Origin: Leptospira bandrabouensis
Lineage (GTDB): Bacteria; Spirochaetota; Leptospiria; Leptospirales; Leptospiraceae
Assembly (NCBI RefSeq): GCF_004770905.1
Contig: NZ_RQHT01000010.1
Location: 202,134-266,133 of the forward strand
Length of the DNA stretch: 64,000 bases
Direction of reading: 5' to 3'
Shown here: in pieces, positions 49,210 through 58,146 of the stretch
Layout: each line of letters begins with the position of its first letter
Position numbering within the stretch: the stretch's first letter is position 1
Position numbers and translations under genes: made by a program
Notes under the pieces: model-generated
Databases searched by the model: none
The model's input: only the letters and a program-made list of their open reading frames with translations
Told to the model about the DNA's origin: nothing

Positions 49210-50445
49210 ATGGGAAATAATAAACGCAAACAAGAAATAGAAAACGAAAATTACGAGATTTATCCACAACTCGTCCGTTTAGAAATTTACTTAGTATTTG
49301 TCCTGATTGTTTTTTCGATTACAATCTTCCTTCTTGCTACCATGAGTAGTTTCCCTACTTTTTTCTCCGCTTTAATCACGGGAGGGATGGTTTTGCTTAC
49401 AGGGTTTTCCTTTTATCTGCTACGTAAAAAACGTAAAATGATAAAAGAATGGGTAGGACCAAAGTCCCAAACGGTGGATCCAGTTCTTCTACTTTCAAAA
49501 TGCGGAATCGATATTAACGATTTTTCTGATACTCTTTTACAACACTGTTCCTCAGTTAAGGAACGTATGGAAACAATCACAAACCATATTTTGGATTTGA
49601 ATGATAAAATTCACACCACTGGACAAGATATAAATAACGTATATAAAATTGTTTCGCAACTTGCCTTAGAAGAAGTAAAGCTAATGGATGCGGTTGGGAA
49701 AACATCTGAAGAAATCAATATCATGTTTGATATTGTAAACATCGTCATTGCAGAAATCCAAAGTAGAAATGAAACAATGGAGAATTTGGTTTTTTTAAGT
49801 AAAGACGGTCGTTTGAAGGTAGAAGATACAAACAAAACTATAAAGAAGTTTAGTGAATCTTCTGGAAGTATTTTAAAACTCATTGATTTGATCAATGGGG
49901 TTTCTAAAGAAACCAACCTACTTGCGATTAATGCAGCCATTGAAGCAACTCATTCGGGTTCAGAAGGAAAAGGATTTACTGTGATCGCTGATGAAATTGG
50001 TAAGTTATCAACAATGACTGCAAACAATGCAAAACAAATTACAAAGATCCTTAAAGAAAACGTAAGTGATTATGGAAAAGCAGAAAAATTGGGAATCGAA
50101 TCAGGTAATGCCTTCCAATTTATTGCAAATGAAATTCATATTGTCCACGGTACAATTGCAGAGGTCATCCAATCCATTCAAGAATTAAAATCAAGAGGTG
50201 GTGCAATCCTTTCCAAAGCAAAAACTCTTGATGATGTAGCAGAAAGAGTAAGAGATACCTCTGGTGAAGTCTACGGCGAAATCATTACGATCCATACGAA
50301 TTTAGAAGACATTCAAACATTATCTGATACCATCCAAAAAGAATGTGAGGACATTCGTGACGGGCAACAAGATATTTTCCAACTGAGTGCTACGATGAAA
50401 AAGAAATTAAGTGAAATTTCAAACGAAACAAACAATTTTTTTTAG
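49210..50445 (+). CDS. MCP-like chemotaxis transducer without periplasmic sensor domain
   Basis: 411 residues. Two hydrophobic helices at about 25-45 and 50-70 are separated by only a few residues, so almost nothing faces the periplasm. The cytoplasmic part is a long helical hairpin whose tip reads E-T-N-L-L-A-I-N-A-A-I-E-A-T, then G-K-G-F-T-V-I-A-D-E-I-G-K-L-S: the MCP signalling tip, slightly divergent. No HAMP domain and no C-terminal CheR pentapeptide. It should sense an internal signal or partner protein and control CheA. Divergent from the PYP/coiled-coil operon. Confidence 0.8.
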   Translation: MGNNKRKQEIENENYEIYPQLVRLEIYLVFVLIVFSITIFLLATMSSFPTFFSALITGGMVLLTGFSFYLLRKKRKMIKEWVGPKSQTVDPVLLLSKCGIDINDFSDTLLQHCSSVKERMETITNHILDLNDKIHTTGQDINNVYKIVSQLALEEVKLMDAVGKTSEEINIMFDIVNIVIAEIQSRNETMENLVFLSKDGRLKVEDTNKTIKKFSESSGSILKLIDLINGVSKETNLLAINAAIEATHSGSEGKGFTVIADEIGKLSTMTANNAKQITKILKENVSDYGKAEKLGIESGNAFQFIANEIHIVHGTIAEVIQSIQELKSRGGAILSKAKTLDDVAERVRDTSGEVYGEIITIHTNLEDIQTLSDTIQKECEDIRDGQQDIFQLSATMKKKLSEISNETNNFF

Positions 50446-50514
50446 TTTACCAAAATCTAAAATTTTATCAATTCCTTAGAAAAAACCAAGAAGAAATAGT
50501 AGACCGAGTGTTCT

Positions 50515-51030
50515 ATGGAAATTTACCTTGTGTTTATGAGACACAGGGAAATTCTTCTGGAATACAAAGTCCATCCATTATGGCAATTTTTAGAACAAAC
50601 TTACGGGTTCGAACAAGCCTTTCGCATGTTCAAACCCTATGAAGGTGCAAATATTCTACCGAGACTCGTAGACAAAAATACGATGGTGGTTTCTATGCCA
50701 CTGATTCTATCAAACACGAATTATGTGGGCACTCATTTCGGTGGATCCCTTTACTCTATGTGTGATCCCTTCTTTATGTTTTTATTAATGATGAATCTTG
50801 GAAAAGATTATATGGTTTGGGACAAAGGGGCAAAAATTGATTTTGTCAAACCAGGAGAAGGTACGGTTACTGCCACCTTTCATATTCCCAACAGTGAATT
50901 TGAAGATATCAAAGAATTCTTAAAAAAAGAGAAAAAAACCGTTCGGACCTATGAAACCGAAGTGGTTGGTGAAGATGGGAAAACTGTCGCCAAAATCACC
51001 AAGGATTTATACATTCGAAGGTTGGTTTAA
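50515..51030 (+). CDS. DUF4442/hotdog-fold thioesterase-like protein
   Basis: 171 residues (an ATG at 50536 is also possible). N-Y-V-G-T-H-F-G-G-S-L-Y-S-M is the hotdog helix region of the DUF4442/YiiD-C group, followed by strands K-I-D-F-V-K-P-G-E-G-T-V-T-A and T-Y-E-T-E-V-V-G-E-D-G-K-T-V-A. The group is related to PaaI-type acyl-CoA thioesterases, usually with unknown substrate. It follows the MCP-like gene by 69 nt and is convergent with the O-antigen ligase-like gene. Cytoplasmic. Confidence 0.75.
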   Translation: MEIYLVFMRHREILLEYKVHPLWQFLEQTYGFEQAFRMFKPYEGANILPRLVDKNTMVVSMPLILSNTNYVGTHFGGSLYSMCDPFFMFLLMMNLGKDYMVWDKGAKIDFVKPGEGTVTATFHIPNSEFEDIKEFLKKEKKTVRTYETEVVGEDGKTVAKITKDLYIRRLV

Positions 51031-51034
51031 GTAT

Positions 51035-53113
51035 TTAAAATTGAATTCGGTTGTTCGCATCAAACTGAGACCTGGGCAACCGAAATTCTAATTTTGATCT
51101 AGATTTTAGTCGGATATAGGATGCTCCCTTAGGGCATTCTCCTGTCCAACTATATCCTAGTTTCGATTCCGTAAATAACTCTTGTTTAATGAGAGTTCGA
51201 TCAGAGTTTAAAAATAAAATTTCAACTACTGGACTTCTGTTGTTGGTTTCTAAATAAATTTTCCCTGACCTGGCAGATCCATATTCTGAAAGTTTCCATT
51301 CCCAAACCTTCCCGTGGAATTCATATTCAAAGTTAGGCGCTCTTGGTGGTAATGTAGCTGCCGTTTGGAATTCTTTAAGTTGAGTTTTTCGAAACTCAGA
51401 ACCAATTCCAAAATCCCAGTACCTTTGCGAATAAAATAAAGCGTAGTTTAGAGGAAGACCCACAGAAAGGATCAGGAGCAAAGGAGAAAACCAAATGGTT
51501 TTTCTCAGTTTATCAAAAGAAAGAGAATACCCTGTTCCTTTTTCACCAAAAAGGATTAAGTAAAAACATAGAAAGGCACCATCAGAATTTTGAAATTGAA
51601 CTCCAAAAAAAAGCGGCAAAACTAGAAGTAAGGTTTGTTTCCAAAGCCCTCTCTCCCAGAGAAACAATCCGATATAAAATAAAAATACAATGGCACCTAA
51701 AATTCCCAAATCATGCACCAACCAAAGATAAAAATTGGGTGGGAAGTCGATGAGAGGACTAGATGTTTTTGTACCAATGCGAAAGGGGTCAAGCATCGCC
51801 AGTGGGAAAGATCCAATTCCATTTCCCAACCAAGGATTGTTTTTGATTCCTTCCATACAAATGGTAAGAAGTTCTGCTCGGACAACATCCATTCTTTTTA
51901 GTGCCAAATATGGATCCGATTTCCAAACAGGGATAGCGGTCATAGTTCTTTTGGATAACTCAACAAGATCCCAATCTTTTTGTAAAAAACTAAGTCCATA
52001 CAAAGTAAAAAAACCAACTATGGGAATTAAAAAATACAATCCAATCCTAGTGATTCTTTTTTTTGTAATGGATACAATCCATAAATCGGTCGTTAGGTGG
52101 ATCATCCCAATGGCAATGGAAATTGTCCAGATAACCCAAAACGCTTTTCCCTGTTTTAATCCAAGCCAAGTGACAAAAAAGAAAGTGAATATGGTTAGAA
52201 CCAAACTAAATCTTTCTTTGGATTTACGCCAAGTATTGACAAGTTTTGAAATCCATAATAAAGAAAGGACTGGCAAAATCCAGGAAGCAGAACCTGAGTC
52301 TTGTAAAAGACCTGTTGTACGGCCCGCACTCACACTTTCTAAAGTTCCTTCGGAAAAAAATTCCAAACTCCAAACAAATTGGATACACATCACAAGTAAA
52401 TTGATACCAAAACCTACAAAAATCCCGAATCTAAGTTGTTCCGACAAACTATCCTTAGATGGTGTAGGCATAGATCTTTCTTCTGAAAAAAGATATAATA
52501 TTACAAGTGAAACTGGAACTAAGATTTTACAAGAAAGGCCCATAGCCTCCCTTGAAGAAAGAGATGGAAAATACAAATACTCTTGGATTCCCAGTCCTGT
52601 TACCAAACCAAGACCTTGGTATTGGAAAAAACAAAGCACAATGAGGATTAAAAGAAACAATATAAAACCAAAATAAGTAGAATACCAAATAGGAAGGTTG
52701 GATTTGCCCGTGGGATTGCGGATCATCCAGTCGGTTAGGATTTGATCGGATTGTTTAGGTAAGGCAATTTCATTTCTACCGAGAAGGACTAAAATGAATT
52801 CCCTAGTCCAAATTCCTAAAATGGCTCCTAAAAACAAACCTACCAACTGGTAGGAACCCAACATCGGCAATCCTGAAAGATACGGAAGGCGTAAAAACGT
52901 AAACACTCCCAGAGCGGTAAAAATCCTACCCCATTTCCTCTGGTAGAATTGAGGAAAAAAACCAAAAGCAAATTGTAAAAGAAAAGATGGATAGAAGGAA
53001 GGTCCGGGGACAGGTTCCACATACCTGTGGAGGCTCCATAAGGAGAAGGTACAGAAAAAAAAGAAAAGGAGGTCAGAAATCGGTAACGAACGAAGGCGGC
53101 CTAGAAAACTCAC
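51035..53113 (-). CDS. O-antigen ligase/polymerase-like membrane protein
   Basis: 692 residues with about 12 membrane helices up to residue 540 and a C-terminal extracytoplasmic beta-rich domain of about 140 residues. The long loop with N-P-W-L-G-N-G-I-G-S-F, followed by a helix, is the typical WaaL/Wzy loop that handles polyprenyl-linked glycans. Its position away from a lipopolysaccharide locus leaves the glycan unknown; protein O-glycosylation by a PglL-like enzyme is possible. The C-terminal domain is not usual for WaaL and may bind sugar. Confidence 0.75.
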   Translation of the reverse strand: MSFLGRLRSLPISDLLFFFFCTFSLWSLHRYVEPVPGPSFYPSFLLQFAFGFFPQFYQRKWGRIFTALGVFTFLRLPYLSGLPMLGSYQLVGLFLGAILGIWTREFILVLLGRNEIALPKQSDQILTDWMIRNPTGKSNLPIWYSTYFGFILFLLILIVLCFFQYQGLGLVTGLGIQEYLYFPSLSSREAMGLSCKILVPVSLVILYLFSEERSMPTPSKDSLSEQLRFGIFVGFGINLLVMCIQFVWSLEFFSEGTLESVSAGRTTGLLQDSGSASWILPVLSLLWISKLVNTWRKSKERFSLVLTIFTFFFVTWLGLKQGKAFWVIWTISIAIGMIHLTTDLWIVSITKKRITRIGLYFLIPIVGFFTLYGLSFLQKDWDLVELSKRTMTAIPVWKSDPYLALKRMDVVRAELLTICMEGIKNNPWLGNGIGSFPLAMLDPFRIGTKTSSPLIDFPPNFYLWLVHDLGILGAIVFLFYIGLFLWERGLWKQTLLLVLPLFFGVQFQNSDGAFLCFYLILFGEKGTGYSLSFDKLRKTIWFSPLLLILSVGLPLNYALFYSQRYWDFGIGSEFRKTQLKEFQTAATLPPRAPNFEYEFHGKVWEWKLSEYGSARSGKIYLETNNRSPVVEILFLNSDRTLIKQELFTESKLGYSWTGECPKGASYIRLKSRSKLEFRLPRSQFDANNRIQF

Positions 53114-53212
53114 GATAGAAAGAGTTTAGTGGCTTACGTGGTGAATCAATTGTAAAATTTTATGAAGTGGGAGAATTCGAGATCGGTTTTGAAAAAAGAA
53201 ATAAGGACTCTC

Positions 53213-53680
53213 TTAGTCCAGAGAATCCACATCCATTCCAGTAACTGGGTATGCAGATAAAGAATCCATACGGTATCCACCAGCACGGTTACGGCTCTTC
53301 GCCATTTGTTCCGCAAATTCCACAGTAAATCTTGTCCACGGGATGGCTTTGAGCCTTGCGAGTGGAATTTTTTTCTTCGTTCCTTCGCAAATCCCGTAGG
53401 TTCCGTTTTCAATCTTTTCTAACGCAAGTTCGATCTCACGTAGAGTTTCAATTTCGTTTTCAGTCAAAACAGAAGTTAAGGCCTCTGAATTGAGTTCGGA
53501 TGCGATATCGGCAATATCACCCATCTCTTTCAATCCAGAAGGAGAACTGGTGTCTTCCCACTGATTGAGTTTGATTAAGAGGGACTCTTTTTTCTCTTGG
53601 AGGAGCTCTCGCACCTCTTCAATGAACTTTTTGTCCACTCCCTTCTCTGACGATGAAGATTTTGCAGCTGGTTTAGGCAT
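53213..53680 (-). CDS. TraR/DksA-family protein lacking most zinc cysteines
   Basis: 155 residues from the ATG at 53680. A helical coiled-coil hairpin with the tip motif D55-x-x-D58-x-A60 is followed by the globular end N-G-T-Y-G-I-C-E-G-T. Of the four zinc cysteines in DksA only C98 remains; the others read T101, T119 and F122. DksA binds the RNA polymerase secondary channel and, with ppGpp, resets transcription; the DxxDxA tip is the functional part and is intact. It follows rpmG by 8 nt, so it is co-transcribed with a ribosomal protein gene. Confidence 0.85.
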   Translation of the reverse strand: MPKPAAKSSSSEKGVDKKFIEEVRELLQEKKESLLIKLNQWEDTSSPSGLKEMGDIADIASELNSEALTSVLTENEIETLREIELALEKIENGTYGICEGTKKKIPLARLKAIPWTRFTVEFAEQMAKSRNRAGGYRMDSLSAYPVTGMDVDSLD

Positions 53681-53688
53681 CTTATCCC

Positions 53689-53850
53689 TTAGACTTTGGT
53701 TTCCTTGTGATCCGTATGTGATTTGCAAAATTTGCAATATTTTTTAGTCACAAGTTTTTCCGACTTAGTCTTCTTGTTTTTAGTCTGGAAGTAATTTGAC
53801 CGCCCAGGTATCGCACATGGGACACAGGTTAGTTTTATGATTTCTCTCAT
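53689..53850 (-). CDS. rpmG: 50S ribosomal protein L33
   Basis: 53 residues, M-R-E-I-I-K-L-T-C-V-P-C at the start and Y-C-K-F-C-K-S-H-T at the end. The basic core R-S-N-Y-F-Q-T-K-N-K-K is typical of L33. Both C-x-x-C pairs are present, so this is the zinc-binding form. It lies 8 nt upstream of the DksA-like gene on the same strand and 34 nt from the transporter gene. Small and easily missed by length cut-offs. Confidence 0.95.
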   Translation of the reverse strand: MREIIKLTCVPCAIPGRSNYFQTKNKKTKSEKLVTKKYCKFCKSHTDHKETKV

Positions 53851-53884
53851 AATTTATGCCATGACGTACCGACCCCATATATAG

Positions 53885-54829
53885 TCAATCGACAATAGAG
53901 GGTTTTTTCTGTTCCTTTCTGAAATAGGTAGCAAATAGACTTCCCAGAAGCGAATGGGTCAAACTCGATAAAGCACTAGGAATGGCGGTGTTCGGGTCGA
54001 GAAAATGGGTCCTGGCGAGCACGGCCCCAAGCCCCGAATTTTGCATCCCTACTTCGATGGAGATGGTTTTGGACGTTTTTGCATTCTTTGTCAAATACCA
54101 ACTAAAAATTCCACCAAACCCAAACCCACCTAAATGCAAAAGGATCACTGCAAAAAAGATTCGAAAGTCAGAATTTAAAATGGTTTCTTTCCCACTGGCA
54201 ATAATCGAAGCCACGATCATTGCAATCAAGAGTACAGAAAGTACGGGAAAAAAATCCTGAACTTCTCTGGTAAGTTTGGGGAAAAGGGATTTTAAGAATA
54301 ATCCTAAAGCAACGGGAACTAAAATCACTTGGAAGGTTGTAAACACAAGTCCCAACCGGTCAATCTCCAATCGACTGCCAATAAGAATCGCAACAAGAAA
54401 GGGAGTCATTAAAATTCCAAGGATAGTGGAAACAGAAGTTAAGGTAACACTTAAAGGCACATCTGCTTTGGATAAAAATGTGATTACATTAGAGGCCGTT
54501 CCTCCGGGACAACAAGAGACAAGGATAAGTCCCACAGCAAAGGCTTGCGGTAGTTGGAACAAATATCCGAGGGAATATCCAAGGATGGGCATAATCGTAT
54601 ATTGTAATACAGTTCCAATAAGAATTGGTTTTGGTTGTTTTAAAATACGAATAAAATCTTCTGCTTCCAGAGTGAGTCCCATCCCAAGCATAATGGCACC
54701 GAGACTATACGTAATCCAAGGACCTTGGAACCAAATGATTTTTTCAGGAAATACAAAACCAATCCCCGAAATCAAAAGAAGCACAAGGGGAAAGGCATTG
54801 ACAAGGAGTTTCGAAATTTGAGTAAACAT
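53885..54829 (-). CDS. bile acid:sodium symporter (BASS) family transporter
   Basis: 314 residues with about nine or ten helices. L-G-A-I-M-L-G-M-G-L-T-L, V-S-C-C-P-G-G-T-A-S-N-V-I-T and S-I-E-V-G-M-Q-N-S-G-L are BASS signatures; C-P-G-G-T-A-S-N is the sodium-binding crossover. Bacterial members carry organic anions or pantoate/keto-acids; the substrate is not evident here. The gene is 26 nt after the aminotransferase gene on the same strand, so they may be co-transcribed. Confidence 0.9.
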   Translation of the reverse strand: MFTQISKLLVNAFPLVLLLISGIGFVFPEKIIWFQGPWITYSLGAIMLGMGLTLEAEDFIRILKQPKPILIGTVLQYTIMPILGYSLGYLFQLPQAFAVGLILVSCCPGGTASNVITFLSKADVPLSVTLTSVSTILGILMTPFLVAILIGSRLEIDRLGLVFTTFQVILVPVALGLFLKSLFPKLTREVQDFFPVLSVLLIAMIVASIIASGKETILNSDFRIFFAVILLHLGGFGFGGIFSWYLTKNAKTSKTISIEVGMQNSGLGAVLARTHFLDPNTAIPSALSSLTHSLLGSLFATYFRKEQKKPSIVD

Positions 54830-54855
54830 AGTTAAATTTAAGAAATAAAGTCCGC

Positions 54856-56058
54856 CTAACTTTGGTTTAAGTATTCGGTTAACGCCTTTTTCACCCGGGC
54901 CACATGTTCTTCTTCAATGGCTATATGAGGAGCCATTCGTAACCGGCCCAGTCGCACCGCTGTTGTGATTTTTCTTTGTTTTAAAAAAGCCTGGATGGCT
55001 TCCGGTTGGAATTTGGACGGATCTTTATGGCCTGTGATGGCAAGGATCCCTGTTTTTATTTGGGGAAATGCATCTGATTCTAAAGTAAATCCGAGATCAT
55101 GAATTGCTTCCTTAAACATTCCTGCCACTTCATAAATCCGTTCCCTAACCCGAGAAAACCCAAGAGTTGATAACATCTTTAGAGAGGCATAAAAATAAAT
55201 CCAATCATTGAAATTGATAGTACTTTGTTCAAATTGGTCGGCAGCAGGTTTCCATTCGTCCCGATAAGGGAAATAGTTGGAATCGTTGACGACACTGGCC
55301 TGGCCTTTAAAGATGAGTTTGAATCCTTTGGATTCTTCTTTAGATAAATACACAACTCCCAAACCCAATGGTCCAAGTAACCACTTCCAGGCGGCAAAAG
55401 CACAAAATGCCACTTTCAATTTCCCAAAATCGAGAGGGATATGACCTACCGCTTGGCTTCCGTCAATCACGAGTTTGGTGGAGCTTGTTTCACAAAGTTT
55501 GGAAACGGCTTCCATATCAAAAACCACTCCCGTACACCAATGAACAGGCGATAGGCTAAGAATGTATACATCCCCTTTACCTAATTCGGTTTTGAGATTT
55601 GTTAAAAATTCATCGGGGGTTTTTCCCACTGGGATAAAATCTAAACCAACTCCCTTATCTTTCCAATGTTCCCAAGGATATACATTACTAGGGTATTCAT
55701 TTTCCAAAACAAGGATTCGTTTTCCCTTGGGGATTTGAATGCTATGAGAATAAAGATTCATCCCCTCACTTGTGTTATGCACAATCCCAATTTCCGATGG
55801 ATCACAATTTAGAATTTCTGAAATATAACCTTTGATTTTGGACTTAATCACAGGTTCTGCAAAACTGGGGGCAAAAATCCCATACCTTGCATATTCCTGA
55901 AAGTAGAGATTCATCATATCGATGGCATAAGTAGAAACAGGGGTGGTCCCACAATAATTCAACCAAACGGAATCATTTTGTACGGGAAAATACTGGGAGA
56001 TCCCTTTCCATTGGGAAAAGGTAGGAAACGATGGAAGTTCGGATGGATTCAGAGACAT
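54856..56058 (-). CDS. class V aminotransferase-like PLP enzyme
   Basis: 400 residues. V-I-D-G-S-Q-A-V-G-H-I-P gives the PLP-binding Asp and the Gln-x-x-Gly-His motif. The Schiff-base Lys is in F-A-A-W-K-W-L-L-G-P-L-G, about 25 residues later, as in cysteine-desulfurase and kynureninase-like enzymes. The catalytic cysteine loop of IscS is not recognisable, so desulfurase activity is not implied. Cytoplasmic. Divergent from alr by 55 nt. Confidence 0.85.
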   Translation of the reverse strand: MSLNPSELPSFPTFSQWKGISQYFPVQNDSVWLNYCGTTPVSTYAIDMMNLYFQEYARYGIFAPSFAEPVIKSKIKGYISEILNCDPSEIGIVHNTSEGMNLYSHSIQIPKGKRILVLENEYPSNVYPWEHWKDKGVGLDFIPVGKTPDEFLTNLKTELGKGDVYILSLSPVHWCTGVVFDMEAVSKLCETSSTKLVIDGSQAVGHIPLDFGKLKVAFCAFAAWKWLLGPLGLGVVYLSKEESKGFKLIFKGQASVVNDSNYFPYRDEWKPAADQFEQSTINFNDWIYFYASLKMLSTLGFSRVRERIYEVAGMFKEAIHDLGFTLESDAFPQIKTGILAITGHKDPSKFQPEAIQAFLKQRKITTAVRLGRLRMAPHIAIEEEHVARVKKALTEYLNQS

Positions 56059-56113
56059 GCAAAAATAGAAATATCTGAAGCGACAGAAGAGAAAAGTAAA
56101 AAAAAATGGGACC

Positions 56114-57244
56114 GTGCTCTCTTCTCGGATTTATCTCTCTCGGTCGGCGTTTAGCCACAATATTGCCCTCTTTCGAAAGCTGATTGGACCCAAAACCAAG
56201 TTTACTGCCATTATCAAATCAAATGCTTATGGGCACGGCCTTCTTGCAACAGCCTCCATCGCTCTGGATGCAGGTGCCGATTATTTGGGAGTCAATTCCT
56301 TAGAAGAAGCCCTTTCCATTCGGCGCGTTTTTCCAAAAGCCACAGTTTTGATTATGGGGAGCATTCCTGATCTGAAAGAAAGAAAGGAATCATTGGCAGA
56401 TGAAAATTTTTGGGTTATGGTCTCTCGGGTGGTAGAAATGGAAATTCTCTCCAAACTTTCCCCTACACCCAAAATCCATCTGAAAGTGGACACAGGGATG
56501 TCTAGGCTTGGAATTCCCGCAAGCGATGCGGATGCTCTTGCCAAAGAAATTTTCGAAAAAAAACTCCCTCTTTCGGGAATCGCCACCCACTTTGCCAGCA
56601 CAGAAGATTTTACAGAACATAGTTATTCCATGTTACAACTGAGTAAGTTTCAAGATACGATCGACACATTCGCTAAACACGGGTTTATCGATCTTATTTG
56701 CCATTGCGCCTCGTCTGCATCTGCTATGTTATTTTCAGAAGCAAGGATGGATTTGGTTCGTGTGGGAATTTCTCTCTATGGACTTTGGCCAAGTCTTGAA
56801 ACAAAACTGTCCCTTTCTCTTATGAAAAAAGATGTGGGGATGTTAAAACCAGCTCTCAGTTGGAGAACCCAAATCCAACATATTCAAAATCTAAGCCAAG
56901 GTACATTTATTGGCTACGGATCTACTTATAAAACCACACATGATACAAAATTGGCAGTGGTTCCCGTCGGATACTATGAGGGACTGGATCGGAAACTTTC
57001 GAATCATGGTTATATGCTCATTCGTGGGGAACGAGCCAAAATTTTAGGTCGGATTTGTATGAATATGACAATGCTTGATATCACACATATCCCTGATGCA
57101 AAACTAGGTGATGATGTTGTCATTTTGGGTAAGTCAGGAAATGAATTCATTTCCGCAGATGATCATGCCGCTTGGACTGGGACCATTAACTACGAAGTGG
57201 TAACAAGAATTTTGGGATCGTTTCCCCGTATTATTGAAGACTAG
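56114..57244 (+). CDS. alr: alanine racemase
   Basis: 376 residues from a GTG at 56114. A-I-I-K35-S-N-A-Y-G-H-G holds the PLP lysine, and G-Y-G-S-T-Y-K is the C-terminal-domain block before the catalytic Tyr region. V-D-T-G-M-S-R-L-G and R-I-C-M-N-M-T-M-L-D are further family signatures. It makes D-alanine for peptidoglycan. Followed after 8 nt by the alpha/beta hydrolase gene. Confidence 0.93.
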   Translation: MLSSRIYLSRSAFSHNIALFRKLIGPKTKFTAIIKSNAYGHGLLATASIALDAGADYLGVNSLEEALSIRRVFPKATVLIMGSIPDLKERKESLADENFWVMVSRVVEMEILSKLSPTPKIHLKVDTGMSRLGIPASDADALAKEIFEKKLPLSGIATHFASTEDFTEHSYSMLQLSKFQDTIDTFAKHGFIDLICHCASSASAMLFSEARMDLVRVGISLYGLWPSLETKLSLSLMKKDVGMLKPALSWRTQIQHIQNLSQGTFIGYGSTYKTTHDTKLAVVPVGYYEGLDRKLSNHGYMLIRGERAKILGRICMNMTMLDITHIPDAKLGDDVVILGKSGNEFISADDHAAWTGTINYEVVTRILGSFPRIIED

Positions 57245-57252
57245 AGGATTTT

Positions 57253-58146
57253 ATGTCAGAGAGACAAATTTATAATTGGAAAAATCATAGATTAACCTAC
57301 GTGAAACATAAATCACTCAATCCGAAGGCCAAAGAAACCATTGTCCTTATTGGTGGTTGGTGTTCTGCTGCTGGGTATTGGGGTCTTAACATACCTTTTT
57401 TTCGCCAGTTCGGAGATGTCATTGAACTAGACTTAGTTGGTCATTATCCTGCAGAAATTATTGATCAAAAAAAAGGTTTAACCCTCCAAGACTTTTTAGA
57501 AACACAGGCACAAGGAATTTGGGCTTCGGCTGGAGAAAAAGACATCACATTAGTTGGTCATTCGACAGGTGGGATGGCAGTCCTTGCCATCGCTTCCCTT
57601 TTCCCACAAAAAATCAAACAAGTGATTTCCATTGCTCCCTATGTCCACGGACCCGTACCTGGAATTTTAAAAATTGGTGTGATGGGACTCCGCGCCAACT
57701 TGGGTACTTTTTTTGACTTTGGATTCAAAATTGGAAAGGCCCTTCCCAAAGCCTTACAAATCGGATTTTCCTATGGAGTGTATGATTCGAGAGCCTTCCA
57801 TGCCCGCGAAGACATCAAACAATTTTTAAAAGATTACAATCCACAATTTGAATGTTTGAATCCAAGACAAATCCTAATGATCCTAGAAATGTTAGATAGA
57901 ACCGATATTCGTCCCCTAGTCTTTGGAAATCAAGTTCCTACACTCATTATGCGAGGAGAAGAGGATCCGATCATTCCAGGAAAAGATGTAATGGAACTGG
58001 AAAGAACCACACCTCATGTCAAAGCAGTGTTGTTTTCTGAATGCGGACATTTTGTACACATGGAAAAACAACAGGCAGCGGAAAAAGTTATGAAAGATTT
58101 TATTCTTATGAAAAAGGTCTCTTCCACAAAGAAATCCTTTTTCTAA
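57253..58146 (+). CDS. alpha/beta hydrolase
   Basis: 297 residues. I-G-G-W-C-S-A-A opens the fold, V-G-H-S104-T-G-G is the nucleophile elbow, G-E-E-D-P-I-I-P gives the acid, and S-E-C-G-H-F-V-H the His. The ATG at 57253 follows GAGGA, 8 nt after alr. The BioH/hydrolase branch is similar, but specificity is unknown. Its 3' end overlaps the convergent nitrilase gene by 4 nt. Confidence 0.8.
   Translation: MSERQIYNWKNHRLTYVKHKSLNPKAKETIVLIGGWCSAAGYWGLNIPFFRQFGDVIELDLVGHYPAEIIDQKKGLTLQDFLETQAQGIWASAGEKDITLVGHSTGGMAVLAIASLFPQKIKQVISIAPYVHGPVPGILKIGVMGLRANLGTFFDFGFKIGKALPKALQIGFSYGVYDSRAFHAREDIKQFLKDYNPQFECLNPRQILMILEMLDRTDIRPLVFGNQVPTLIMRGEEDPIIPGKDVMELERTTPHVKAVLFSECGHFVHMEKQQAAEKVMKDFILMKKVSSTKKSFF

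Noticed and set aside
51735..52676. 313-codon open frame on the + strand inside the O-antigen ligase-like gene
   Set aside because: Translation is Lys/Pro/Ser-rich without domains; the - strand product has consistent membrane helices and family motif.
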